A stretch of DNA of 64,000 nt from an uncultured Clostridia bacterium (GTDB taxonomy: Bacteria; Bacillota; Clostridia; Christensenellales; Borkfalkiaceae), in contig CALVWQ010000005.1 in assembly GCA_944367535.1 (NCBI GenBank), forward strand, positions 21,533-85,532, written 5' to 3'. This document shows positions 26,922 through 35,541 of the stretch, in pieces. Every line of letters begins with the position of its first letter. Positions within the stretch are counted from its first letter, which is position 1. The notes below the pieces were generated by a model. It saw nothing but the letters and a program-made list of their open reading frames with translations, searched no databases and was not told where the DNA came from. The translations under genes were made by a program, and so were the position numbers.

Positions 26922-29672
26922 TTAAATTATTTTTTCTTGCGGAATTTTCACTTCGATATCCGCTCCCGTCAATACGGCAATTATTTTTTCTTTGCACTCA
27001 ATAGTGGTCGTCGGAAGGCGTAAAATCTTAATTCCAGCCGCCGTCAGCAAACGGTCTTTTCTCTTGTCGCGCGCGGTCTGCACATCTTCCTTATGTTGAC
27101 TTCCGTCAACCTCTACCACCATTTCGATTTCCTTGTTCAATTTATTGTATATAAGAAAATCGCAATGAGTATTTATATTGGAAACAAATTTTATATCTTC
27201 TGCATCGCTGAGCGAAGCGGTTTTTATAACGTATTTCAAAGGGTAATTGAATTTGTACCCGAGCGTTCCGTATTCCCCGCTTCGGCAAATCTCGTCTATC
27301 ACCGTCGCAATTATATTTTCGCTTGCAAAAGAAGATATATTCAAAAGTTCTTTCTTTGTTTTTTCAAGTATAGGCGCGTAATCGTCATACATCAAATCAA
27401 ATACAGAAAATACATTTGTTTTAAATTTTTTCGTTTCGCTACAATAATATTCGTAATATTTGGATAAATCTCTCAGTATAGAACCTTCTTGCCCGAGCAC
27501 TTCTTCGCTCGCAAGAATATACAGTCTCTTTTTCGCCCGCGATATTGCGACGTTTATAAGATTAGGATTGTTCAAAAAATCAATCTGTTCTTCGTCTTCA
27601 TAAAATTTAATTTTATTAGCGACCGTAGACAATACAATATAATCCTTCTCTTTTCCTTGAAATTTATGTATTGTATCGATTACATAGCCGCCATCGCCGA
27701 ATCGTTCATTCAATAATGCAATCTGATTATTATATGGAGCGATAATTCCGGTTTTATCCGCGGGTAATTCTTTTATAATCTCTTTTTCGATAATATCGAC
27801 TTCCCTCTCGTTGGACCTGCTCCTCTCAAAGTGGGAGCCGTGAGTAATAATCGTTACGCCGTTTCCTTCGATATGCGGTATGCGAATTACCAGTTCGCCG
27901 TTATAGAATCTTTTATTGCAAAAACCTATAATCTGAGGATCGCACCTATAATGTTCGTTCAACAACGTCGAAATGATCTTTTTCTCTTTCTTCAACACAC
28001 AATGTAATACACTGTTTTTAGCGTAATCAAAGTATTCAGGTAACTTGTATTCAGCAAAAATATTGTTTAACGTAGTAAGTAATTGAGATTTTACAACATG
28101 CGGCAACTGTTTTTCGTCGCCTACGAGGACAACCCTTTTCGCCACAGAAAAGGCTATTACTGCACTGATCAGATCTACCTGGCTCGATTCGTCTATAATC
28201 ACGCAATCATACAGAAAATTATCACCGGTACAACTCCTTAATGCGTGAGTTGTGCTATACACGATTGGATACCTTTTTATAAAATCGTTAAAATGAAATT
28301 TATAATCTTTTATCGAAAATGTATGTTCACAAAAGCTTTCGTATCTTTCCCGTAAACAGGACAAAAAGATCTTCATGGATAAATCTTTTTGCGCTTTAAG
28401 CAGTTCGCTTAAATTGTTTGTATCAACAAATTCTTGTTTTTTCTCCTTTTCGTTGTTAAGTTCCGAAATCTTGACGTCATAGTATTTATTTTTCAGATAC
28501 TCTATGGAATCTTCTCTGTTTTTTGCAATTTCCTTTACTTTTATTATACCGAATCTGAATAAAAATCGCACTCTGTTAAAAAAGCTCGTTATCTTGTTTT
28601 CGGGCAATGTTTCAAGAACAGACGCCAGTTCCAAAAGTTTTGCGCCGGTATATTTTTTCTTTGTCAACTCTTGCGGAACGATTCTATTTTTTATACGATA
28701 TTCGGCATCGTTTATTTCTTTTTCAACTTCATACTCGGAGACAGATTGAACGATTCTTGCAATATCCAAGCTATATTTCAGATAAGTTTCCGCACCCCCG
28801 CTTGCTTCTTTCAATAAACGTTCGCTATTCGTTTTATCGATTTTCTCAATCTGTCTGATATTGTCATGTGGCGATTCAAAAAACTTTTTTACGTTTTCCG
28901 AATTCCCTAAAAAAGCGTTTAAATAACCAAAGCCGGTCGATTCAAATTTATCTTTAACGTTTCTCGTAGCTTCGTTATTCCCCGAGACAACGGCAACGCT
29001 GCCGCCCCTCGCAACGTAATTCGCCACGATGTTGCGAATCGTTTCTGTTTTTCCCGTCCCAGGAGGACCTTGTATTACGGACAAATCCTCTTGCAAAGCC
29101 CTTTTCACCGCAACCCGCTGAGATGAATTCGTATCGAACGGAAAAATGATTATCTTCTTATTATCTCGCCTGCCAAGTTTTCCTTGCAAAAATTTTCCGA
29201 GAACGGAATCATCTAAGACAGTTAATTTTTCTAACTGCTTCAGTAAAAAATTTTGTCCGTCTTCCGTCGGCATCAATACCGCAACCGCCTTCAAATACTC
29301 TATAAAATTTTTTATTTCTCTCTTTTCGGTAATATCGCTGACGATTTTTATGCGATTTTTCTCGACTAACCTTGTATATCCCGAACTGTAAAACAATTTA
29401 AAGTAAGAATTAAACTGAATTACTTCGCGCAAACCGTATACAGGCACTTTATCGCAATAAATGATTTTCCCGACTATATTCACAGTCAGCGGTTTATTTA
29501 TAATCCTGAGGTCATCCCAACTTTTCCAATAGAAAGTATCATTGCCCGAATATTTAATTCTGCAAGCATTTCCGCTACCGTCAAACCATTGAACGCGTTT
29601 CGTAATATCTTCCCATTCTTCTGTTTTCGGATTAAACTGAATAATCAGTACTTGCCTTTCGTCAATATTCAT
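26922..29672 (-). CDS. SF1 helicase fused to a C-terminal PD-(D/E)xK-like nuclease (DUF2726 type)
   Basis: The protein has 916 residues. Helicase motifs are all present: Walker A GPPGTGKT (202-209), Walker B-type DESSQ (494-498), VGDEKQLPHV, IHKFQGKEKDYIVLSTV and VAISRAKKRLYIL, as in the AAA_11/AAA_12 (UPF1/Dna2-like) group. A helical insertion occupies about 280-440. After about residue 790 comes a nuclease-like domain: HCDFLIYNK with Asp838, then VVEVDGSQH with Glu854-Asp856, followed by RDKRKDRLLTAAGIKILRL, typical of DUF2726/DUF559 endonuclease-like folds. Helicase-nuclease fusions of this sort are frequent in phage-defence islands, and the neighbours here fit that. Not matched by me to a named defence family. 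Confidence 0.8.
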   Translation of the reverse strand: MNIDERQVLIIQFNPKTEEWEDITKRVQWFDGSGNACRIKYSGNDTFYWKSWDDLRIINKPLTVNIVGKIIYCDKVPVYGLREVIQFNSYFKLFYSSGYTRLVEKNRIKIVSDITEKREIKNFIEYLKAVAVLMPTEDGQNFLLKQLEKLTVLDDSVLGKFLQGKLGRRDNKKIIIFPFDTNSSQRVAVKRALQEDLSVIQGPPGTGKTETIRNIVANYVARGGSVAVVSGNNEATRNVKDKFESTGFGYLNAFLGNSENVKKFFESPHDNIRQIEKIDKTNSERLLKEASGGAETYLKYSLDIARIVQSVSEYEVEKEINDAEYRIKNRIVPQELTKKKYTGAKLLELASVLETLPENKITSFFNRVRFLFRFGIIKVKEIAKNREDSIEYLKNKYYDVKISELNNEKEKKQEFVDTNNLSELLKAQKDLSMKIFLSCLRERYESFCEHTFSIKDYKFHFNDFIKRYPIVYSTTHALRSCTGDNFLYDCVIIDESSQVDLISAVIAFSVAKRVVLVGDEKQLPHVVKSQLLTTLNNIFAEYKLPEYFDYAKNSVLHCVLKKEKKIISTLLNEHYRCDPQIIGFCNKRFYNGELVIRIPHIEGNGVTIITHGSHFERSRSNEREVDIIEKEIIKELPADKTGIIAPYNNQIALLNERFGDGGYVIDTIHKFQGKEKDYIVLSTVANKIKFYEDEEQIDFLNNPNLINVAISRAKKRLYILASEEVLGQEGSILRDLSKYYEYYCSETKKFKTNVFSVFDLMYDDYAPILEKTKKELLNISSFASENIIATVIDEICRSGEYGTLGYKFNYPLKYVIKTASLSDAEDIKFVSNINTHCDFLIYNKLNKEIEMVVEVDGSQHKEDVQTARDKRKDRLLTAAGIKILRLPTTTIECKEKIIAVLTGADIEVKIPQEKII

Positions 29673-29741
29673 CGTTATCCCCCGATGCGTAAAATTGCTT
29701 AATCATTTATTGTTATCCATAATTTCCCTTTTATATTTCAT

Positions 29742-29894
29742 CTATTTTTTCTTGCGGAATTCCGGGTTGGAAAATTTTGGTATCGGACCGTCTCCGAATA
29801 TATCCCGAAGTTGTTCTTCTGTCGGGCGCGTGTCGTTTTCGTCCGCCGCCTGTTTTTCTTTATTCAGTTTATGTGCTTTCGGAATATCCGCCAT
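29742..29894 (-). CDS. Hypothetical 50-residue hydrophilic protein
   Basis: An ATG at 29894 opens 50 codons ending TAG at 29742: MADIPKAHKLNKEKQ, then TRPTEEQLRDIFGDGPIPKF and FRKKK at the end. Charged, no membrane segment. Codon use matches the neighbours and the frame is clean, but the ribosome site is weak. It sits between the HsdR remnant and the helicase gene. I do not recognise it. Confidence 0.4.
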   Translation of the reverse strand: MADIPKAHKLNKEKQAADENDTRPTEEQLRDIFGDGPIPKFSNPEFRKKK

Positions 29895-29934
29895 TGTTTA
29901 ACCGCGCTTTTCCCACTGACAAACTTGCTTATTC

Positions 29935-30420
29935 TCACACGCCGAAGAAACGGTCGAAAAACGCTTTCAATTTTTCAATAATCGTCTGCTTTTTCTTTTC
30001 GCGATTGGTGTTTCCGAACCTTGAAATCGGCGGCATTAGTTTATCGATATCCGTTCCCGTCGTGCGCATTTCCCCGTCCGCAATCGCGTTATCCACAAAC
30101 TTTTTCGTTTCGTCCGCTTTCAGTTTTTCTTCGGTAATAATTTCGTTTAATTGCTTTTCTTTTTCCGCCGCTATGTAGGAATGCCATTCCGCCATAACAT
30201 CGTCAACGTCGTTGATCCCGTCGATAAAGTTTTCGATCAAAGCCTTTTTACTGCGCAGTTCGGGGCTTGCGTCGATAGATTTTTGTATCGTAATCAGCGT
30301 TTCTTTATCGTTGCAATGCGAATCGTGATATTTCGTAACGAGTATCAGAATATAATCGATATTTATTTCAATCTGCTTTTGTATAATTCCGCACTTTCCT
30401 ACTCTTTCTTTATATCAGCC
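29935..30420 (-). pseudogene. C-terminal remnant of type I restriction subunit HsdR
   Basis: The minus strand encodes the typical HsdR tail: INIDYILILVTKYHDSHC, ITIQKSIDASPELRSKKALIENFIDGIN, TEEKLKADETKKFV, TTGTDIDKLMPPISRFG and KKQTIIEKLKAFFDRFFGV followed by TGA at 29935. Further upstream ESAELYKSRLK lies in another frame and a TAG precedes it, so there is at least one frameshift and one stop. No methylase (HsdM), specificity (HsdS) or motor domain is nearby. An ATG inside the tail could yield a 101-residue fragment from 30240, but this is most likely non-functional. Confidence 0.75.
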
Positions 30421-30520
30421 ATTTCGCTTTTCTCCTGTATACTTTTTCGTTTTATCCATTTTATCATACAAAACATGACAACTACGGTCATAATTAAAAA
30501 ATTTTTCTTAAATTCGGCAA

Positions 30521-30733
30521 TTATTTTTCGTCGTCCACGATTTCGACGATATCATCAAGCGTACAGCCAAGTGCCGTACAGATTTTTATAAGCACGTCGG
30601 AATTTACCGAAACGCCGTCCTTTTTCATTTTTGCAAGCGTTGCGGGGCTTACCTTTGCGAGCGCGGCGAGTTCCTTGCTCTTCATCTCCCTGTCTATCAG
30701 TAATTTGAATAATTTTTTATAACTTGCTGCCAT
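30521..30733 (-). CDS. XRE-family helix-turn-helix protein, 70 aa
   Basis: Start at ATG 30733, preceded by GAGGTG; an upstream in-frame ATG at 30745 lacks a ribosome site. The protein is a single HTH: YKKLFKLLIDREMKSKELA, LAKVSPATLAKMKKDG and ICTALGCTLDDIVEIVDDE, the HTH_26/Cro-CI type found in small prophage or toxin-antitoxin regulators. No partner gene is directly adjacent, so its target is unknown. It lies between the HsdR remnant and a hairpin cluster. Confidence 0.82.
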   Translation of the reverse strand: MAASYKKLFKLLIDREMKSKELAALAKVSPATLAKMKKDGVSVNSDVLIKICTALGCTLDDIVEIVDDEK

Positions 30734-30825
30734 AATACACCTCATTGACTACTTTATTCGATTATAACATAAATAAAAATGCTTGCCGGCATGGGCATTT
30801 TTATGATTGCTTTCAATCTCGCAGC

Positions 30826-30877
30826 CGCGCCGAAGGCGCGGGGGAAAGCGAAAGCTTTCGTTTTGCAGAATGCAAAA
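30826..30877. repeat. Row of three short perfect hairpins, two with GAA loops
   Basis: CGCGCC-GAA-GGCGCG at 30826-30840, the 12-bp palindrome CGAAAGCTTTCG at 30849-30860, and TTTTGCA-GAA-TGCAAAA at 30861-30877 stand almost back to back. The surrounding 30746-31090 contains no supported intact gene. Confidence 0.6.
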
Positions 30878-30955
30878 CTCTGCGTTCATTATACCATATT
30901 CCGGCATATTCAGCAATAGGAACTTGAAATAAATTCAAAGAAGTTTTAATTTCTT

Positions 30956-31090
30956 TCACTTTTTTCTATCGCCTATAATTTTATTTTCGTCCAGCCCAAG
31001 CGATTTCAGCCACATTTCCTTTTCCGTCTGAATCACGGAATACATCACCTTATCGCTCTCGCAACAATCCAACAAAAAATTGTAATTTTT
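30956..31090 (-). pseudogene. Unidentified protein C-terminus fused in frame behind istA fragment
   Basis: Reading past the TAG at 31091-31093 in the same frame gives YNFLLDCCESDKVMYSVIQ, then TEKEMWLKSLGLDENKIIGD and a TGA at 30956-30958. The sequence looks protein-coding but not IS21-like, and has no start. It is probably the tail of a gene interrupted by the IS21 rearrangement. Confidence 0.4.
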
Positions 31091-31507
31091 CTATTTTGTT
31101 CTGATTTTATCTTCCGGATCGTCAACCTGTATTTTCGGTCGGCAGTAATCGTTATACGAAGTCAGAAAAACTTTCCAACTGTATGCCGCAAGATTCTGCT
31201 TTGCCGCTCGTTTGCAGTATCTACGCCAACAAAGCCTGATTGACGAACATTGCTTAACCATCTGAAACTCTTCCCATTTAAAGTCAGGGATTAGATAACC
31301 TTTATCTTTTTTTACACGTTCGGGAAATAGTAAAATTCGAAGCTCTTCCTCGCTCATTCTTTGAATATCAGCAAATATAGTTTCGATTTTATTAAACCTA
31401 TTTAAGACTTCCCACACAACAGTTCGAGAGCAACCGCAAAGCGTTGCAATTTGGCTATTATTGTTGCCTTTTTGATAGTATTCGATAATTAACTTATATT
31501 TTACCAT
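31091..31507 (-). pseudogene. Truncated IS21-family transposase IstA (N-terminal part)
   Basis: The 138-residue frame starts with the IstA-type HTH: KLIIEYYQKGNNNSQIATLCGCSRTVVWEVLNR, then MSEEELRILLFPERV, and IPDFKWEEFQM followed by SIRLCWRRYCKRAAK and WKVFLTSYNDYC, the usual order before the integrase core. Everything after about residue 120 is replaced by unrelated sequence, and istB is missing, so the element cannot transpose by itself. GGAGTGTTTTT precedes the ATG. Confidence 0.75.
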
Positions 31508-31564
31508 AAAAACACTCCTTTTTATCGCCCTCTTTTACCTATATTCGTAGATACGGGAAAGTGT

Positions 31565-31601
31565 TCATTTTTATTGGCCACCCCCGATTTTGAGGTCATT
31601 T
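31565..31601. repeat. Probable IS21 terminal end
   Basis: Upstream of istA, read on the minus strand, TGACCTCAAAATCGGGGGTG then GCCAATAAAAATGAACA resembles the conserved ends of IS21 elements. The matching right end was not found, consistent with truncation. Confidence 0.4.
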
Positions 31602-31628
31602 TTTTGGTTTTTGCGAGACTTGGAGGAG

Positions 31629-31670
31629 ACAAAAAACAGCCACTCTTTCACAAGAATGGCTGTTTTTTGT
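31629..31670. terminator. Bidirectional intrinsic terminator after ppdK
   Basis: A perfect 14-bp stem (31629-31642 with 31657-31670) has A-rich and T-rich ends, so it works in both directions. It lies 43 bp past the ppdK stop. Confidence 0.8.
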
Positions 31671-31712
31671 CTGTTTTATTGTAAATTATACCTTTTTAAC
31701 CCTGTTTTTGGC

Positions 31713-34361
31713 TTATTTTGTCGCCCTCGGATTACGGATATTAGCCTGAGCGGCGGCGAGGCGAGCAATCGGAACTCTGAAAGGAGAACAGGACACATAA
31801 TCGAGACCTATTTCGTTACAGAACTCTATACTCGAAGGGTCTCCGCCATGTTCGCCGCAAATTCCGCAATGCAGGTCTTTTCTGACCGAATGACCGAGCT
31901 CCACCGCCATCTTCATAAGTTTACCGACTCCGACGGTATCGAGTCTTGCAAACGGGTCGGATTCATAAATTTTTGCGCCGTAATATGAAGGCAGGAACTT
32001 ACTCGCGTCGTCACGCGAAAATCCGAAAGTCATCTGCGTGAGGTCATTTGTTCCGAAACAGAAGAAATCCGCTTCTTTCGCTATTTCGTCGGCAGTAAGC
32101 GCCGCCCTAGGTATTTCAATCATGGTACCCACTTCGTATTTAAGATCTATTCCCGCTTCTTTGATTACTTTATCGGCGGTTTCAACCACTGTCTTTTTAC
32201 AGAACGCGAGTTCCTTTATCTCCCCGACGAGCGGAATCATTATTTCGGGAACGACATTCCAATCGGGATGACGTTTTTTAACCGCTATCGCCGCTTTTAT
32301 GACCGCTCTGGTCTGCATTACCGCGATTTCGGGATAAGTTACCGTAAGACGGCAACCGCGGTGTCCCATCATCGGGTTAAATTCGTGCAGAGATTCGCAG
32401 AGGAGTTTAATTTCGGAAGTAGTCTTGCCCTTTGCCTCGGCAAGCGCCTCGATATCCGAATTTATCGTAGGAACGAATTCGTGAAGCGGCGGATCAAGGA
32501 ATCTTATCGTAACGGGCTGACCTTTCAAAGCCTCCATGAGTCCCTCGAAGTCTGCCTGCTGCATAGGTTCAATCTTATCGAGAGCCGCGACTCTTTCTTC
32601 TTCGGTTTCGGAACAAATCATTTCGCGGAATTTATCTATACGTCCCGCGCCGAAGAACATGTGTTCGGTACGGCAAAGACCTATACCCTGCGCCCCGAGA
32701 TTTGCCGCTCTTTCAGCGTCCTCGGGCGTATCCGCATTAGCACGGACGCCGAGTTTCTTATATTTATCAGAGAGAGCCATGATTCTGCCGAAATATCCGC
32801 TGTTGGGGTCTACGGGTACGGTCTTTATCACCGTATCGTAAATTTTACCGGTGGAGCCGTCGAGCGAAAGTCCGTCGCCCTCTTTAAAAATCTTTCCGCC
32901 GAGTTCGAAATATTTTTCTTCCTCGTGCATCTTTATGTCTCCGCAGCCCGAAACGCAGCACGTTCCCATACCGCGTGCGACGACCGCCGCGTGAGAAGTC
33001 TGTCCGCCACGCACGGTAAGTATGCCTTGCGCGTATTTCATGCCCTCTATATCCTCGGGCGAAGTTTCGAGACGTACAAGAATAACTTTCTTGCCGGCCT
33101 TGCCTTCAATTACGGCATCTTCGGGAGTAAACACTATGGTTCCCGCAGCCGCACCGGGAGAAGCCGCTATACCTTTGCCGACAACGTTTTCCTTATCCGC
33201 CTTTTTAAGCGCGGCCGTGTCGAAAGTGGGATGCAGGAGCATGTCGAGCGTCTTTGCGTCTATCTGTAAAAGCGCTTCTTCTTCACTTATCATTCCTTCG
33301 TCAATGAGGTCGCAAGCAATACGAATAGCCGCCGCAGCGGTACGTTTGCCGTTTCTCGTCTGCAACATGTAGAGTTTGCCTTTTTCTATGGTGAACTCCA
33401 TATCCTGCATGTCTCTGTAATGGTCTTCGAGCGTCTTGCATATTCCGAGGAACTGCTTATATACGTCGGGAAGAACTTCCGCCATCTGCGATATGGGCAT
33501 AGGCGTGCGGACGCCCGCGACGACGTCCTCGCCCTGCGCGTTCATAAGGAATTCTCCCATGAGTCCCTTTTCGCCGGTAGCGGGATTACGCGTGAATGCC
33601 ACGCCCGTACCGCAGTCGTTGCCCATGTTGCCGAACGCCATCATCTGAACGTTGACAGCGGTGCCCCAACTGTACGGAATATCGTGGTCCATTCTGTAAA
33701 TATTGGCGCGGGGGTTGTCCCACGAACGGAAAACCGCCTTTATTGCCTCGAAAAGCTGTTCTTTGGGGTCGCTCGGGAAATCCTTGCCGAGCGCGTCTTT
33801 ATATTTTGCTTTAAATTGGTTTGCCAGATTTTTAAGGTCTTCCGCCGTCAGGTCTACGTCGTAGACGACGCCCTTTTCCTCTTTCAGTTTGTCTATAAGC
33901 GTCTCGAACTCTTTCTTTGAAACCTCCATAACGACGTCGGAGAACATCTGAATAAATCTTCTGTAACAGTCCCACGCCCATCTGGGATTGCCAGACTTCG
34001 CCGCGAGAACCTCCACGACTTCTTCGTTAAGTCCGAGATTCAGTATGGTATCCATCATGCCCGGCATACTCGCCCTCGCGCCCGAACGCACCGATACGAG
34101 TAAGGGATTTTCCTTGTCGCCGAATTTTTTACCCGCTATCTTTTCAAGTTTTTCGACGTTGGCCATTATTTCCGCCCTGATTTGGTCGTTAATCTGTCTG
34201 CCGTCCTCGTAATACTTGGTGCACGCCTCGGTGGAAATGGTAAAGCCCTGCGGAACGGGAAGACCTATATTGGTCATTTCCGCAAGGTTCGCGCCCTTGC
34301 CGCCGAGTATCTCGCGCATATTGGCATTGCCCTCGCTGAATAAGTAAACGTACTTCTTCAT
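31713..34361 (-). CDS. ppdK: Pyruvate, phosphate dikinase
   Basis: The 882-residue length is standard for PPDK, which interconverts ATP + phosphate + pyruvate with AMP + PPi + phosphoenolpyruvate. Seen: N-terminal ATP-grasp domain (LFSEGNANMREILGGKGANLAEM and SVRSGARASMPGMMDT), the phosphohistidine domain with TSHAAVVARGMG, and the C-terminal PEP/pyruvate barrel with MFFGAGRI, EIMIPLVGE and the CGICGEHGGDP loop. The gene is alone, with its own promoter and a terminator. In anaerobes it usually serves PPi-linked glycolysis. AGGAGG-like GGAGGACA precedes the ATG at 34361. Confidence 0.97.
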   Translation of the reverse strand: MKKYVYLFSEGNANMREILGGKGANLAEMTNIGLPVPQGFTISTEACTKYYEDGRQINDQIRAEIMANVEKLEKIAGKKFGDKENPLLVSVRSGARASMPGMMDTILNLGLNEEVVEVLAAKSGNPRWAWDCYRRFIQMFSDVVMEVSKKEFETLIDKLKEEKGVVYDVDLTAEDLKNLANQFKAKYKDALGKDFPSDPKEQLFEAIKAVFRSWDNPRANIYRMDHDIPYSWGTAVNVQMMAFGNMGNDCGTGVAFTRNPATGEKGLMGEFLMNAQGEDVVAGVRTPMPISQMAEVLPDVYKQFLGICKTLEDHYRDMQDMEFTIEKGKLYMLQTRNGKRTAAAAIRIACDLIDEGMISEEEALLQIDAKTLDMLLHPTFDTAALKKADKENVVGKGIAASPGAAAGTIVFTPEDAVIEGKAGKKVILVRLETSPEDIEGMKYAQGILTVRGGQTSHAAVVARGMGTCCVSGCGDIKMHEEEKYFELGGKIFKEGDGLSLDGSTGKIYDTVIKTVPVDPNSGYFGRIMALSDKYKKLGVRANADTPEDAERAANLGAQGIGLCRTEHMFFGAGRIDKFREMICSETEEERVAALDKIEPMQQADFEGLMEALKGQPVTIRFLDPPLHEFVPTINSDIEALAEAKGKTTSEIKLLCESLHEFNPMMGHRGCRLTVTYPEIAVMQTRAVIKAAIAVKKRHPDWNVVPEIMIPLVGEIKELAFCKKTVVETADKVIKEAGIDLKYEVGTMIEIPRAALTADEIAKEADFFCFGTNDLTQMTFGFSRDDASKFLPSYYGAKIYESDPFARLDTVGVGKLMKMAVELGHSVRKDLHCGICGEHGGDPSSIEFCNEIGLDYVSCSPFRVPIARLAAAQANIRNPRATK

Positions 34362-34431
34362 TTATTGTCCTCCAAAAATTTATATAAAGTAAGAATTTAT
34401 GCTTTCGCGCCCGCGCCGTGCGGGCTATACT

Positions 34432-34460
34432 ATTTTACACTAAAATTATTTTTTTTTCAA
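34432..34460 (-). promoter_or_regulatory. ppdK promoter
   Basis: TTGAAA (34460-34455) and TAAAAT (34437-34432) on the minus strand, 17 bp apart, about 70 bp before the ppdK ATG. The 5' leader contains a GC-rich hairpin (CCCGC..GCGGG near 34410-34425). Confidence 0.65.
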
Positions 34461-34603
34461 CAAATATGGGCGGATATTTTGATATTTTATATCCGTTTTA
34501 TGTAAAATAAAGGTAAATTTAATTTTTTATATTCCGCGTTTACCGCTCGGAATTTATGGATATAAATTTAAATCATATAAACACTTAAAACAAAAAAATA
34601 CTT

Positions 34604-35320
34604 TTATTCCCAAATTTTTATCAGTTCTTTAAGAGATTTTATATTTTCTTCTGCTTTTACGGAAATATAGAAATCTAAAAGTTTCAGCGGCTTTAAGGCG
34701 TTTTCTCCATCGGGCGGCTCTCCACCGTCGGCTTTTTTAAGATAAAGAAATGTCGAAAGATTTATCTCTCTTCCCTCGCCGTTAAAGCATTTTTCACATA
34801 TAAACGTGCCGCGCGCGTAATCGAAAAACACTCGGTTTATAAAGCGACTGCCGCACTCCGCACAATCGCCGAATCCCAGCCCGTATCCAGAAAGTTTCAA
34901 TGCAGAAAGCAAAAAACATGCTAAAATTCCGCCCGGGTCCAATTTACCGTAAGAAATACTTTTTAGCGAATTAAGCAAAAGCACAAACATTTCGGAAGAA
35001 ATAATACCCTCTTTGACGAATTTTCTGACAAATTCCAACATGGCGCCCGCAGCAAAGAATCTTCTTATGTCCTCGCGCACCGTATAAAAACTGTCGATAA
35101 GGCTCGCCCCCGTAACCGTGCGCATACCGCCTTTCGATGCGAACACATATTCGGCAAAACAAAAAGGCTCGGATGCGAATTTCAATTTCGCGCCGGCCTT
35201 TTTTACCCCCTTGATTTTTGCGGAAACTACCCCCTGTTCAAGTGTAAAAATGCTGAGTATTTTGTCATTTTCCCCGTAGTTCGTGCCGCCGAGGACTATT
35301 CCGCTTGTTTTTTCTTCCAT
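34604..35320 (-). CDS. recO: DNA repair protein RecO
   Basis: 238 residues, matching RecO. The N-terminal OB-fold reads GIVLGGTNYGENDKILSIFTLEQG; the C-terminal zinc site is CAECGSRF plus FICEKC. RecO loads RecA at gaps with RecR. It is the last gene of the conserved block yqfC-yqfD-pgpH-ybeY-era-yqzL-recO, a typical Bacillota order. Overlap with neighbours is absent; 56 bp separate it from yqzL. Confidence 0.93.
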   Translation of the reverse strand: MEEKTSGIVLGGTNYGENDKILSIFTLEQGVVSAKIKGVKKAGAKLKFASEPFCFAEYVFASKGGMRTVTGASLIDSFYTVREDIRRFFAAGAMLEFVRKFVKEGIISSEMFVLLLNSLKSISYGKLDPGGILACFLLSALKLSGYGLGFGDCAECGSRFINRVFFDYARGTFICEKCFNGEGREINLSTFLYLKKADGGEPPDGENALKPLKLLDFYISVKAEENIKSLKELIKIWE

Positions 35321-35376
35321 TCCGAAAAGTGTTTCCCGCGTTTTGATTTTATGTTGTCCGCAAATTTATTTGCGGT

Positions 35377-35493
35377 TTATTTTTCTATGAGTTTCTTGTA
35401 TAAAAGATAATACGATACTTTGCCCGTTTTTTCAAAAAGCTCCCAAGCCGAATCGGCAGGCTTTCTGAAATCGAATCCGTCGTTTCTTCCCAT
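35377..35493 (-). CDS. yqzL: YqzL-family small protein
   Basis: A 38-residue frame from ATG 35493 to TAA 35377, with GGGGGAG upstream. It reads MGRNDGFDFRKPADSAW then ELFEKTGKVSYYLLYKKL. The W-x-L/F-F-x-x-T-G-x-x-x-x-YLL-x-K pattern and the location between era and recO match YqzL, a short conserved protein of unknown function in sporulating Bacillota. A perfect hairpin CCGCAAA/TTTGCGG (35358-35375) lies directly after its stop. Confidence 0.8.
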   Translation of the reverse strand: MGRNDGFDFRKPADSAWELFEKTGKVSYYLLYKKLIEK

Positions 35494-35541
35494 ACGCTCC
35501 CCCTTTACGACAGTATGGGAAAATAAAAATTTTTTATGCGT

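Noticed and set aside
32268-33269. Plus-strand frame of 333 codons within ppdK
   Set aside because: Antisense to a clearly conserved enzyme; no motifs.
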